64,000 nt of DNA from JAAYUJ01 sp963698165 (GCA_963698165.1 CAVOPT010000022.1:62001-126000); one strand, 5' to 3'; positions 10,190-18,975 are shown, numbered from the stretch's first letter. Notes: generated by a model from the letters alone, not told the origin. Numbers and translations: made by a program.

Positions 10190-11122
10190 CTAACGAATCC
10201 TGTTGTACGGTGTGATCCTCGTTGTCTGCACGCGATATTCGTAGCCGCATTCGGTGGAACCGCTGGTAGCCGCCGGCCTATTTCCGCTGGCGGGTCGGCA
10301 TGAAGACGAGTCTTGCTGTGGCTTGGTCCTTTCACGGCTTCGGGTGACAATGCTGAGATCGATCCGCTTGATCTTGCTTGCATCGAAAGCGGTCATTTGG
10401 CATGTGGTGCACCCGCTGTTTCCATAGGTATTGTTTCCGTCGTCCTGATACACCACCTGCACGTCCACAACGTCCTCGGCCATGGGTTGCGAACCGGAAG
10501 TGTCCCGGGCCTCGCGCCGCAGCGATGCGTTGGTGGTGTTTACACTGTACTGGATAGCCGGTGTAACCAGCCCATTGCTGATGGCGGTTGTGAGATTTCG
10601 GCTGTCGTTGGTTTCACCGAAGGTGGCTCGATTGGTGTCAGTGTTCCATATGATGACGGGGACGGTTTGGAACTCCGTGGTGTTTCCATCTCCGTCGATA
10701 TCCAATGAGGATGTGGGAACGACCGTGGTTCCAGTGTATCGAGCGCACGCGGCGCAGTCGCCATCCACCATTTTCACAAGGTGATTAGTGGTCTTGGTGT
10801 CATTCCCGGGTTCGATCGAAATCAGGGAAGCATCATTGATGTAGATCTCGTCTGCCCCGGTGCCTCCGTCTTGAATGACGAAAGCCATCTCCGGCTTGAC
10901 GGACCACCCGGCGAGGGCAAAATCGTCCCGGAGCATGTCGACGGCCTTTTGGCTGCCTGCCTGGGAGGTTTTCACCGCGTTACTGGCTCGGTAGCTCTTG
11001 TATTGACTGATGAAGATTCCGATGCTTATGGCCATGATGATGGAGGTTATTGCTATCGCAACAAGGAGTTCCACCAGGGTCAGGCCTGCATCCTTCCGTG
11101 TGTTGAGCCGACTGGTCGACAT
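10190..11122 (-). CDS. pilW: PilW-like minor pilin/prepilin
   Basis: A prepilin of 310 aa if started at ATG 11122, which has an AGAGGGTG ribosome site. A longer frame reaches 11161. The class III signal is NTRKDAG followed by LTLVELLVAIAITSIIMA, with Glu at position 5 after the cleavage Gly and Leu instead of Phe as first mature residue. The body contains paired cysteines (CAACARYTG, CTTCQM) likely to form disulfides, and a hydrophilic C-terminal domain as in PilW. It acts in the pilus tip complex. It is preceded by pilV at a 69-base gap. Confidence 0.88.
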   Translation of the reverse strand: MSTSRLNTRKDAGLTLVELLVAIAITSIIMAISIGIFISQYKSYRASNAVKTSQAGSQKAVDMLRDDFALAGWSVKPEMAFVIQDGGTGADEIYINDASLISIEPGNDTKTTNHLVKMVDGDCAACARYTGTTVVPTSSLDIDGDGNTTEFQTVPVIIWNTDTNRATFGETNDSRNLTTAISNGLVTPAIQYSVNTTNASLRREARDTSGSQPMAEDVVDVQVVYQDDGNNTYGNSGCTTCQMTAFDASKIKRIDLSIVTRSRERTKPQQDSSSCRPASGNRPAATSGSTECGYEYRVQTTRITPYNRIR

Positions 11123-11191
11123 TTTCACCCTCTTACGGAGTTCTCCGGAAATTTGATCCAACGACTTCAGAACCTGGCTGGTCAGCTTCCT

Positions 11192-11656
11192 CTATGGTGA
11201 GAACAGATGATTGGTATTGAACATCTTCGTGAGTTCGATCCTGGAATTCTGCCTGGGCGATGGCCCTCGACCTCCTATGCTTGTCCTTTCCTGCCAGCCA
11301 ATCCTCACTGTCACTCGAACCGTCGTGTCCTCGGGCCACGGTGTCCCAGCACCAGGCGGTGCCGGTGAGGTCGTGACGGTGCAGTTGTACTGAGCGGCTG
11401 CGGGAGATTGGACGACCGCCGGTGGACTTGGGCAGTTCACTCTGTCCCACCCGTTCAGATCGCGAAGGATTTCTAAGTTCGTGCGGGCAATTTCAAGGGC
11501 CTGAACCCTTCGCTGGTCGCTCATCTCCATCTTGATGGAGGAATAGTGCAATCCCATGAGGATTGTGAACCCGATGGCCATGGCCCCCAGGCTTACAAGA
11601 ACCTCAACCAGTGTGAAGCCCGAATCAGTATTTCCAGGTCTCAGGCATCTCGACAT
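11192..11656 (-). CDS. pilV: PilV-like minor pilin
   Basis: A 154-aa prepilin with leader MSRCLRPGNTDSG and mature start FTLVEVLVSLGAMAIGF, containing Glu5 and the PilV-type pattern, then SSIKMEMSDQRRVQALEIAR. The prepilin peptidase site is the G/F bond. The body is short and has two cysteines (NCPSPP, YNCTV). Its start overlaps the end of the upstream FimT-like gene by 32 bases, which implies translational coupling within the operon. Confidence 0.88.
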   Translation of the reverse strand: MSRCLRPGNTDSGFTLVEVLVSLGAMAIGFTILMGLHYSSIKMEMSDQRRVQALEIARTNLEILRDLNGWDRVNCPSPPAVVQSPAAAQYNCTVTTSPAPPGAGTPWPEDTTVRVTVRIGWQERTSIGGRGPSPRQNSRIELTKMFNTNHLFSP

Positions 11657-12143
11657 TGATGCTCCCCATGCTCGATATGGTTATGTTTCCGTCTTCCAGG
11701 GAACTGTCTCTCGGATTCAACCTGATGCTCGCAAAGGCACCCTTGGGGAACCCCCGGCTGTTGAACCGAAAGTTGCATCCTTGTGAGATGTCTACTCCCT
11801 GAAACTCCTGAGCTATGTTGATTGACTCTATGATCGTGTCATTGCCGTCGAAGGCCAGGTTTGGGCCGGTTCCCGGGAATGTATCGAGAAAGACCTGTAT
11901 GGTGTCGTTGCCGGCATTCACGCGCACCGCGCAGTTGGTGTGTTTTTCGATGGCCTGCATTTGGGCCTGTTTGAGGACCCAGTTGATTCGCTTCAGTGCC
12001 GCCTGACTCCGCTGACGCTCGAGAGTCCCGCTGAAACCCGTGTAGGTGAACCCGATCATCAGAGCGGCGATGGCGACGATGACCATGATCTCCACAAGGG
12101 TAAACCCGCTTTCACCATGGTTTGAGAGAGGACGACGTTGCAT
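11625..12143 (-). CDS. FimT/GspH-like minor pilin
   Basis: A 172-aa prepilin. The chosen start (12143) gives leader MQRRPLSNHGESG before FTLVEIMVIVAIAALMIGF. An in-frame ATG at 12161 is also possible. After the helix comes the GspH/FimT pattern (QAALKRINWVLKQAQMQAIEK, then a beta-rich domain ending near MPETWKY). FimT-type pilins help begin pilus assembly, and in some species bind DNA during transformation. A comF gene is also in the window, but no other competence genes were seen. Confidence 0.87.
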   Translation of the reverse strand: MQRRPLSNHGESGFTLVEIMVIVAIAALMIGFTYTGFSGTLERQRSQAALKRINWVLKQAQMQAIEKHTNCAVRVNAGNDTIQVFLDTFPGTGPNLAFDGNDTIIESINIAQEFQGVDISQGCNFRFNSRGFPKGAFASIRLNPRDSSLEDGNITISSMGSINVEMPETWKY

Positions 12144-12164
12144 GGGATCCACTCCTGTCACTGA

Positions 12165-12938
12165 CTATTCCTGCTTTATGGTGATCGAATAGGCAAAAAG
12201 GACCTGGGCTCCAGATGCGTCGCCAGCAAGCACCTCCACCGGAAAACTCCCTTTCGTCCCCTTGGGAACGGGCCAGTGGAGCTCTCGCTTTGCGCTGTCG
12301 AAGGTCATTCCCTCGGGGCCTCGCTTTAAAGCCAAATTGACCGAATCACCGTCTTTGTCGAGAGGCTCAAGCCTGGCAACATACTGCCCATTTTCGTCCA
12401 ATCGCTCGTCCACCTTGCGGATCGAGGGGGGGGTGTTCTCGATGGACGCGAATCCTCTCACGGCTCTGGATTCCTCCTTGTTTTCGCCAACAAAGACGAC
12501 AACCTCCACTCGGTCCCCTTTTTTCGTAGGACGCTGAAGCTCCGGACTTGGGGACTCCTGCGCGATTTGATCGTTTATCTTCCAGCGGTAATACAGAGAG
12601 GTTACGGGAGGCGCATCCTCCTTGAAAACGATCTTGGCCCTGAGAGTGTCTCCCACGGAGGGCGCCGAGGGTTCGATCGAAACCGATTTGATATCCATGA
12701 CATTGGCGGTGAGGATCCCTGATCCTCCGGCATCGGTGGGGTTCGCATGGCTTGTGTCGGAGGGAAGCCCGGATGTTTGCTCTTGCAGTCTGTCGGATGT
12801 CGCTGCCCCCTGCACTTGCTGAGGAGTCGCCTTGATGGTCGGAGAAGTTGACTTCTCAGAACTGCACGAGACCACTCCCAAGAGCAAGAGAGTGAATACA
12901 AGAGCCTTGAAGACCCGGGATCCTCTTGCGTTCTTCAT
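12165..12938 (-). CDS. Lipoprotein with Ig-like domains in the pilin operon
   Basis: 257 aa from ATG 12938, which puts the lipobox LGVVSC at residues ~20-25 after a hydrophobic stretch. Longer frames to 13010 would bury it. After a Ser/Thr/Gln-rich linker the protein contains beta-sandwich-like segments, including the pattern DKDGDSVNLALKRGPEGMTF that resembles putative Ig/cadherin-like repeats. It sits between the PilE-like and FimT-like genes, same strand, 21 bases before the latter. A role as an outer-membrane or periplasmic pilus accessory protein is inferred from position only. I do not recognise a named family. Confidence 0.75.
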   Translation of the reverse strand: MKNARGSRVFKALVFTLLLLGVVSCSSEKSTSPTIKATPQQVQGAATSDRLQEQTSGLPSDTSHANPTDAGGSGILTANVMDIKSVSIEPSAPSVGDTLRAKIVFKEDAPPVTSLYYRWKINDQIAQESPSPELQRPTKKGDRVEVVVFVGENKEESRAVRGFASIENTPPSIRKVDERLDENGQYVARLEPLDKDGDSVNLALKRGPEGMTFDSAKRELHWPVPKGTKGSFPVEVLAGDASGAQVLFAYSITIKQE

Positions 12939-12994
12939 GGTTCGCCTGTGGCCGGATCCAGTCATGTGCGAAATGCCTCCGTTTTGTAGTGCGA

Positions 12995-13489
12995 TCATTT
13001 GAAAATCCAATCAAACAAGGAAAAGCCGATGGAACCTGGATTGACGACGGTGGGGTGAGGCATCGTCGAAGAGATGGTCAGTTGGTCTACCGGGGCCCAG
13101 GAATAGTATCTCCTGGTGGCCGCCATGGTGAAATTCTGTGTGTTTGCAGCAGAGATGGAGATCCTGTACCCCTTGCCTGAGGTGAACTGAGTCTGGATGC
13201 AGGCACCGCAGTTGGACATGCAAACAGTGCTTGCGCCGGTGTACAGGGAATTCAAACATCCCACCGTGCCCGCATAGCGGAGGTTTCTCTCGAAAAAGAC
13301 CTCCTGGTCCATCCTTGCGTTTACGAGGGCAACGATCCCGTCACTCTGGTTGGTTCGGTTCACATAGTTGATGTAAGCGGGAATGGCGACCGTGCTCAGG
13401 ATGGCGAGGATCGCCACCGTGATCATCAACTCCACCAGGGTAAAGCCTCCCTGGTCACCTTCACAATGTTCTCTTGTCTCGTGCAGCAT
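12995..13489 (-). CDS. PilE/PilA-like type IV pilin
   Basis: 164 aa from ATG 13489 (AGAGGG ribosome site), first gene of the minor pilin operon. Leader MLHETREHCEGDQGG is cut before FTLVELMITVAILAILSTVAIPAY, the classic type IV pilin N terminus with Glu5. The body shows PilE features (YVNRTNQSDGIVALVNARM) and several cysteines (VGCLNS, CMSNCGACIQ). PilE-type proteins in this position are minor pilins rather than the main subunit, so I would not call it the major pilin without expression data. Confidence 0.88.
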   Translation of the reverse strand: MLHETREHCEGDQGGFTLVELMITVAILAILSTVAIPAYINYVNRTNQSDGIVALVNARMDQEVFFERNLRYAGTVGCLNSLYTGASTVCMSNCGACIQTQFTSGKGYRISISAANTQNFTMAATRRYYSWAPVDQLTISSTMPHPTVVNPGSIGFSLFDWIFK

Positions 13490-13941
13490 GCGGTTCACTC
13501 GCCCTCTGCCTCCTGAACGTTGACAGGTGATTTGCGGATGGTCCCGGGAAAATTGCCGAAATCGAAGTGGACGCGGCCCCGCCATCCGCCATTCTCGAGC
13601 GCAACATCGCTCACCTCTTCGGTTTAACCGTTCTCTCCCGGAGAGCGACTCCCTTCGGTTTCGCGTTGGGATGCGAGAGCGAAGGCTCTCGGGGATATCT
13701 AGGACACCGATCGGATCGAGACGGATTTTTCTTTAGAACTTTTGTGAGGCTTCGCCACGAAGAGTTGCAGAGGGCGAACTTTGGGGTGCATGAGGGCTAA
13801 GAGGGCTTGCGTGTGTCTCTCATCCAAAAAGCGGTGTGCCGAATGTCGACAGGCAATGCCTCACGCCTTACCTTAGGACAGAAAGATGGAATCGAGGCTA
13901 AAGAGGTTTTTTGACTGTACTTGTTATGGAGGAGCTGAGCC
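13490..13941. other. Divergent intergenic region between pilin operon and ferritin-like gene
   Basis: About 450 bp that must carry the promoters of the minus-strand pilin operon and of the plus-strand gene at 13942. I found no sigma-54 site, no GEMM-type riboswitch core and no gene. It contains the short inverted stretch GAGAGCGAAGGCTCTC (13676-13691) and a strong ribosome site (GGAGGAG, from 13927) for the plus-strand gene. Confidence 0.5.
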
Positions 13942-14481
13942 ATGAAACAGAATGAGTCCCTTGACATTTTTTGCAGTGCCCTGGAAATAAAGGAAAGAAA
14001 ACGGGACCTCTATGAAAACGCCATGAAAGGGTGCCCTGATCAGGTTGGCAAGGAGACGTTCCGCATGCTGAGGGATGCCGAGACGGAGGGGCTGAAGCAG
14101 CTTCAGGAGGTGTACGAGGAATTGAAAAAAGGAAAGGTCGCTCCCGATGCCTGTCGTTACGTCAGTTTTGAAGGGGAAGACAAGAGAGATTTCCTGAAGA
14201 GTGTTGCGGCAGAGCAGAAAAAAATGTCCCAAGCATGCTCCGACGACATTGCCGCAATAGAGAGCGGTCTCAAACTCGAGGATGCGAGCGTCAAGCTTTT
14301 CGATGAACAGCTGAAAAAAACGGCGGACCCTTCGCTCCGCAGTCTCCTGGAGCGTGTGATTTCGGAGGAGAGAAAGCACTATATCATGCTGGCCGACCTC
14401 AAATTCTACTATGTCGACACCGGCAACTGGTACCTGGAAAAGGGGAAGCAGGGGTTGGACGGAGGTGGTGCCGCCACCTGA
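13942..14481 (+). CDS. Ferritin-like/rubrerythrin-related protein
   Basis: 179-aa, all-helical, cytoplasmic protein of the ferritin-like superfamily. Four-helix-bundle positions carry spaced carboxylates and histidine (LEIKERKRDLYENA near residue 15, RDAETEGLKQL near 50, and SEERKHYIMLADL near 140), as in rubrerythrin-like di-iron proteins of anaerobes. There is no rubredoxin domain. It could act in peroxide reduction or iron handling, as the family does, and two redoxin genes lie downstream. A ribosome site GGAGGAG precedes the ATG. The exact di-iron ligands cannot be confirmed by eye. Confidence 0.75.
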   Translation: MKQNESLDIFCSALEIKERKRDLYENAMKGCPDQVGKETFRMLRDAETEGLKQLQEVYEELKKGKVAPDACRYVSFEGEDKRDFLKSVAAEQKKMSQACSDDIAAIESGLKLEDASVKLFDEQLKKTADPSLRSLLERVISEERKHYIMLADLKFYYVDTGNWYLEKGKQGLDGGGAAT

Positions 14482-14807
14482 TGAAACGTTGTCCCCGAGC
14501 CCCGTTCATGCCCGCGGTGGAACCGGAAATGATGAGGGAATTCGCTTGCTTTTTGGCTCAAACACTTATAGCATTTAATTGGTTCGACTGCAGGCATGAC
14601 GGTCATTACTCCCGATCCCCTTTGTCCCTCGCGAATTCTTTGAAGAAACTTTCTCGCTACAGCAATCGCGCTGCGAAGGGAGTGAACAACTTGGTTTGGC
14701 TCCCCTGTTCTGGGCTCCCCCTTTTCTACTAGCCGGTCCAATCCGTCTTAACCACGCATGGCGATGAAATGTCTTTCACCACCGCTCACCGAATGAAGGA
14801 TGGTCCA
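14482..14807 (+). promoter_or_regulatory. Intergenic region with a possible sigma-70 promoter for the redoxin pair
   Basis: 326 bp without a convincing gene. TTGGCT (14553-14558), a 17-base spacer and TAATTG (14576-14581) make a plausible -35/-10 pair, which would give a leader of roughly 200 bases before the gene at 14808. A small frame at 14481-14732 has no family features and was not called. Confidence 0.4.
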
Positions 14808-15434
14808 ATGAAGCCGTTTGACAGTCCGGGGAAGTTTTGCATCAGACGAGCCGCAGTGGCTGCGGCAATCGTGCTCATTGCCTTCTTGGCTCATTTGCCC
14901 GGCGGCGTTACTGCTCTCGCCGGTGAGAACATTCCTCTCGAGGGCAGTTCCCTCCCTGAAATGAAACTCCCCGCGCCACAGAAAGAGGACGAAATCACCT
15001 ATCTTGGAATCAAGCAGAAGGATGTGTTCAAGATCCCGCAGATCAAGGCGGAATTGGTCATCATTGAAGTTTTCAGCATGTACTGCCCCTTCTGTCAGAA
15101 GGAGGCTCCCGCGGTGAACCAGCTCCACCAGGCTATCTCCTCGAATCAGGATCTGAAGGACAGAGTCAAGATGGTGGGGATTGGGGCTGGAAATTCCACA
15201 TTCGAGGTCAACACGTTCAAGAAGCACTACTCGATTACGTTTCCGCTCTTGCCTGATGCGGACTACAAAATACATAATGCACTCGGTCAACCTCGAACGC
15301 CCTTTTTTCTCGTTGTTAAACTGGGCCCCAGCGGCTCGCATCACATCGTCTATTCAAAAGCGGGAACCTTTGGTGACCCCAAGGAGTTCTTGGATCTGCT
15401 TCTAAAGAAAGCCAAGATGAAGCAGGAAGGATGA
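14808..15434 (+). CDS. Secreted thioredoxin-fold redoxin (TlpA-like)
   Basis: 208 aa from ATG 14808 (AAGGA seven bases upstream; earlier in-frame starts at 14769 and 14793). A signal peptide or anchor (residues ~15-40) is followed by a thioredoxin fold with the redox motif SMYCPFCQKEAP and the cis-proline region QPRTPFFLV. Such periplasmic proteins reduce or isomerise disulfides, or feed electrons to peroxiredoxins. Only three bases separate it from the peroxiredoxin gene, so the two very likely work as an exported reductant/peroxidase pair. That pairing is inference from context. Confidence 0.85.
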   Translation: MKPFDSPGKFCIRRAAVAAAIVLIAFLAHLPGGVTALAGENIPLEGSSLPEMKLPAPQKEDEITYLGIKQKDVFKIPQIKAELVIIEVFSMYCPFCQKEAPAVNQLHQAISSNQDLKDRVKMVGIGAGNSTFEVNTFKKHYSITFPLLPDADYKIHNALGQPRTPFFLVVKLGPSGSHHIVYSKAGTFGDPKEFLDLLLKKAKMKQEG

Positions 15435-15437
15435 TTC

Positions 15438-16043
15438 ATGGCAAAGATGAAGAAAGCGGTCTCGTTGGTGTTCCTCCTGATTCTGGGTCTTGCATTTGGT
15501 TCGCCCTCGCACGGCGCATCGGAGCAATTCAAAGGCAGAATTTACAGCCTGGATGGATTGAAACCCACTGACAGTCAGGCGCGGCTTAAGGTGGGTGATC
15601 GAGCTCCGGACTTCACCCTGTCATCGATCAAAGGCGAGAAGGTTTCGCTCGGGGATTATATAGGCAAAAGGAATGTGGTTCTCTCTTTCGTGCCCGCCGC
15701 TTGGACTCCGGTCTGCTCTGAACAGTGGCCCGGCTATAACATTCTGAAGGATGAATTTGACAATCAGAACGCCGTCCTGATAGGAATAACGACAGACAAC
15801 GTTCCGACGTTGTTTGCCTGGACTGAACAAATGGGAGGAGTTTGGTTCCCCGTGCTGTCGGATTTTTGGCCCCATGGGGAAGTTTCTCGGAAGTATGGAA
15901 TTCTGAGGTCGTCAGGGGTTTCCGAAAGGGCCCTTTTCATCATCGATAAGAAAGGGATTGTCCGGTACATAGACATTCATGACATCAATCAGAGGCCAAA
16001 CACCGAGTTACTTCTAAACCAGCTCAACAAGCTGAAGAAATGA
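15438..16043 (+). CDS. Exported AhpC/TSA-family peroxiredoxin
   Basis: 201 aa. An N-terminal signal peptide (MKKAVSLVFLLILGLAFG, cut near SHGA) is followed by the peroxiredoxin core VGDRAPDFTLSSIKG and the active site FVPAAWTPVCSEQ, where Pro, Thr and the peroxidatic Cys match the PxxxTxxC pattern. No second cysteine is visible in the mature protein, so a 1-Cys mechanism or a partner thiol is likely; the neighbouring CPFC redoxin is the obvious candidate. It would remove peroxides in the periplasm. Few bacterial peroxiredoxins are exported, which makes the pair notable. Confidence 0.88.
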   Translation: MAKMKKAVSLVFLLILGLAFGSPSHGASEQFKGRIYSLDGLKPTDSQARLKVGDRAPDFTLSSIKGEKVSLGDYIGKRNVVLSFVPAAWTPVCSEQWPGYNILKDEFDNQNAVLIGITTDNVPTLFAWTEQMGGVWFPVLSDFWPHGEVSRKYGILRSSGVSERALFIIDKKGIVRYIDIHDINQRPNTELLLNQLNKLKK

Positions 16044-16248
16044 TACTCAAGCTCATGCCGCCGGTTTCTTTCCATGCGTCGCCGACTCCGGCGCATCGGC
16101 CGGGGGATGGGGTGCAACGACGTCTTCGGATGGAAATGGCCTCAATTGGATGATGGCAAGGGAAAAGTCAAGGAGTCCCGTTGGTTTTTTGAAGTCGGTG
16201 TCAATGCGTGATGAACTTTTTTTCCGCATAAAGTGAAGGGGAGTTCCA

Positions 16249-16437
16249 ATGGCCAAGAGAGAAAGACACGTGGTAAAAGGCGAATGCCCTCAATGTGCAT
16301 GTGGAGATGTATCTTTCATACCCTCTGAAGAAATGAAGAAGAAGTACATCGGTTCCCAGGAGGAAGTTGAAATCCTCTGTCCCAGTTGCGGCACCAAACA
16401 CAAGGGCAAACTGGTGCGGGAGGAGGAGGAGCGATAG
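16249..16437 (+). CDS. Small zinc-ribbon protein
   Basis: 62 aa with a convincing ribosome site (GAAGGGGAG before ATG). Two cysteine pairs (GECPQCACGD and ILCPSCGTKHKG) form a probable zinc ribbon, and the tail is strongly charged (KLVREEEER). No enzymatic motif is present. The pairing of a Zn knuckle with a charged tail suggests protein or nucleic acid binding, but function is unknown. A second, unrelated-looking zinc-ribbon gene follows 93 bases later on the same strand. Confidence 0.7.
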   Translation: MAKRERHVVKGECPQCACGDVSFIPSEEMKKKYIGSQEEVEILCPSCGTKHKGKLVREEEER

Positions 16438-16530
16438 GCGGCATCGTTTTCTTGCCCGGGGTGACCCGGTCCAGGGCGCCCCAAGGGTTTTTTATGGCCT
16501 GCAACGCATCATACAAGGGGGGACGACAGT

Positions 16531-16731
16531 ATGAAAACGCCTGCTCATTGCCCGGGATGGGAAAGCTTCAAGAACCTCAGCTCTTTTGTCTGCAAGTGTC
16601 CGGAGTGCGGAAGGGAAAAGGAGATTTTTTCCGACGAATTCCAGAAGCCTCATGTCTGTCCGGGATGTAACAACGAAATCGATTTTTCCAAGTGCGCAAT
16701 GGAAGGCTTCGGAGGAAAACCCAACCCATAA
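16531..16731 (+). CDS. Small cysteine-rich zinc-binding protein
   Basis: 66 aa. An AGGGGGGA ribosome site precedes the ATG. CKCPECGREKE and HVCPGCNNEIDFSKC place at least four cysteines as CxxC pairs, which fits a zinc ribbon. The N-terminal part (CPGWESFKNLSSF) has an extra cysteine. I do not recognise a named family. The gene lies between another small zinc-ribbon gene and the DUF255 thioredoxin-like gene. Confidence 0.7.
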   Translation: MKTPAHCPGWESFKNLSSFVCKCPECGREKEIFSDEFQKPHVCPGCNNEIDFSKCAMEGFGGKPNP

Positions 16732-16798
16732 TCTCGTTCCCTCTCCACTTTCACTTCCTGACTGCCCCGCAGCATTCCGGTCCTGGTAGTAAGCCTCG

Positions 16799-16825
16799 GG
16801 GGAGGGCATGACATAAGCCCTCCCC
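16799..16825. repeat. GC-rich palindromic element without U tract
   Basis: GGGGAGGGC and GCCCTCCCC form a perfect 9-bp stem around the loop ATGACATAA. There is no T run, so it is not a standard terminator. Two elements of the same design occur at 52881-52901 and 52933-52953, which suggests a dispersed repeat family. Confidence 0.6.
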
Positions 16826-16917
16826 ATGGACATCTTCCCGCAAAGGTTTTCCCGCGAAGACAAAAAGAGAGCGAAGTCGTCATGCCAGTGTAGATTCGGA
16901 GAATCTGGAGTGAAATT

Positions 16918-18975
16918 ATGCCCAATCGGCTCATTAAGGAAAAGAGTCCCTACCTCCTGCAGCATGCGAACAATCCGGTGGATTGGTATCCCTGGGGGGA
17001 GGATGCCTTCCGGAAAGCCCTGGAAGAAGACAAGCCGATTCTTCTCTCCGTCGGCTATGCAACATGCCATTGGTGCCATGTGATGGAACGGGAATCCTTC
17101 GAGGATGAGGATGTCGCCGGGGTGCTGAATCAGCACTTCGTGTCCATCAAGGTGGACAGGGAGGAACGTCCGGATGTGGACCACATTTACATGACTGTTT
17201 GTCAGGCGCTCACGGGAAGAGGTGGCTGGCCATTGTCCATCATCATGACGCCCACCCGCAGGCCCTTTTTTGCGGGGACCTATTTTCCCAAATCGAGTCG
17301 GATGGGCATGCCGGGATTTCTGGATATCCTGCTTCAGGCTGCGAAACTGTGGAGTGATGATCGGCAACGGCTGGTGCAGATGGGCGAGGAGATAACCCGG
17401 GCGATTCAACCGAAGGGAGAAGCGGTTGGGGACAACCGGCTGGGCATGGAGATCCTTGAGAAAGGGTACAGTCAGCTCCGTTCGGCTTTCGATGAACAAA
17501 GGGGAGGGTTTGGCGGGGCCCCGAAGTTTCCCACTCCACATCATCTCACCTTCTTGCTGCGGTGGCACCGGCGAAATCCTGAGTCCGATGCCCTCAAAAT
17601 GGTGGAAAAAACCCTGAATTCCATGCGTGACGGGGGTATCTTCGATCAGGTGGGCTTCGGTTTTCATCGATACTCCGTCGATGAACGTTGGCTCGTGCCT
17701 CACTTCGAGAAGATGCTCTACGACCAGGCAATGCTTGTGATGGCCTACTGCGAGGCCTATCAAATCACCGGAAAGCCCCTGTACGCCCAGGTGGTTCGAG
17801 AAACCTTGGAGTATGTCTTGAGGGACATGAGGGACCCTGGCGGAGGTTTCTACTCGGCGGAGGACGCTGACAGCGAGGGCGAAGAAGGGCTTTTCTACGT
17901 TTGGAGGCCGGACGAAGTCAAAGAGTTTTTGGGAGAGGAACAGGGCGGCAAGTTCTGCGGCTTCTTTGATATCTCTCCAACAGGGAATTTCGAGGAAGGC
18001 CGAAGCATCCTCCATATCACCAAGCCCCAATCCGTGTTTGCCCAGTTGCACGAGATGAGTCCCGAAGAACTCGAGAACATGCTTGAAGGCGGGAGGAGTC
18101 GGCTCTTTGCCGCGAGGAAGAAGCGCATTCATCCCCTGAAGGATGACAAGGTCCTGGCCTCCTGGAACGGATTGATGATTGCTGCTCTAGCTAAGGGATA
18201 TCAGGCCTTGAGGGATTCTTCCTACCTTGAGGCGGCCTCCGCGGGCGCCGATTTCGTCCTGGAAAGAATGACGGATGGAACGGGGAGGTTGTTCCGGCGC
18301 TATCGAGACGGCGAGGTGGCAAACCCCGGCTACGCCGACGATTACGCATTTCTCATTTGGGGACTCATCGAGCTCTACGAGTGCTCTTTCGAGGTTCGAT
18401 ACCTGAAGGCCGCTTCAGAACTTCAGCGGCACATGGTGGATCATTTCTGGAGCGAGAAACAGCACGGGTTCTATTACTCGGCGGATGACAGCGAACAGCT
18501 CATTGTGAGGGACAGAGAGATCTACGATGGAGCGATCCCGTCGAGCAATTCGGTGGCGGCATTGAACCTCTTGCGTTTGGGACGCATGACCGGAAACGTG
18601 GAATGGGAGGAGAGGGCCGATGCCCTCTTGAAATCGTTCTCAAGCCTTGTGGCGGACTACCCTTCTGGTTACACCCAGTTCCTGAATGCGGCGGATTTCG
18701 CTCTGGGACCCACCTCCGAAGTCGTGATCGTGGGAGATGATGAGGATGAGGAAACCCGGATGATGGTGGAATCTCTCCAACGCCGCTTTCATCCCCATCG
18801 CGTCCTGCTCTTCAAGAGCACGGGTTGGGACGGAAAGGACCCATCGGAGTGGGTGCCTTTCTTGCGTGAACTGCATCCCATTGGCGGGAAGAGGGCCGTT
18901 TACCTCTGTGAGAATTACGCCTGCAGGCAGCCCGTCTCAACCGTGGATGAGCTGAAGGAGGCTCTGGGAGATTGA
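16918..18975 (+). CDS. DUF255 thioredoxin-like protein (YyaL/SSP411 family)
   Basis: 685 aa, full length for the family. The N terminus is the DUF255 thioredoxin-like domain (NRLIKEKSPYLLQHANNPV, residues 3-21; GYATCHWCHVMERESFED with the CHWC redox-like motif; GGWPLSIIMTP). The remainder is an (alpha/alpha)6 barrel resembling N-acylglucosamine epimerase and glycosidases (GGFGGAPKFPTP, DKVLASWNGLMIAALAKG, DYAFLIWGLIELYE). The family is widespread from bacteria to man (spermatogenesis-associated protein 20), but its reaction is unknown. No signal peptide, so cytoplasmic. Confidence 0.92.
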   Translation: MPNRLIKEKSPYLLQHANNPVDWYPWGEDAFRKALEEDKPILLSVGYATCHWCHVMERESFEDEDVAGVLNQHFVSIKVDREERPDVDHIYMTVCQALTGRGGWPLSIIMTPTRRPFFAGTYFPKSSRMGMPGFLDILLQAAKLWSDDRQRLVQMGEEITRAIQPKGEAVGDNRLGMEILEKGYSQLRSAFDEQRGGFGGAPKFPTPHHLTFLLRWHRRNPESDALKMVEKTLNSMRDGGIFDQVGFGFHRYSVDERWLVPHFEKMLYDQAMLVMAYCEAYQITGKPLYAQVVRETLEYVLRDMRDPGGGFYSAEDADSEGEEGLFYVWRPDEVKEFLGEEQGGKFCGFFDISPTGNFEEGRSILHITKPQSVFAQLHEMSPEELENMLEGGRSRLFAARKKRIHPLKDDKVLASWNGLMIAALAKGYQALRDSSYLEAASAGADFVLERMTDGTGRLFRRYRDGEVANPGYADDYAFLIWGLIELYECSFEVRYLKAASELQRHMVDHFWSEKQHGFYYSADDSEQLIVRDREIYDGAIPSSNSVAALNLLRLGRMTGNVEWEERADALLKSFSSLVADYPSGYTQFLNAADFALGPTSEVVIVGDDEDEETRMMVESLQRRFHPHRVLLFKSTGWDGKDPSEWVPFLRELHPIGGKRAVYLCENYACRQPVSTVDELKEALGD

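Noticed and set aside
13490..13941. GEMM-type c-di-GMP riboswitch before the pilin operon
   Set aside because: Known conserved core strings of that riboswitch were not found on either strand.
14481..14732. 83-aa plus-strand frame that overlaps the stop of the ferritin-like gene
   Set aside because: No domain, no ribosome site, and the region holds a plausible promoter.
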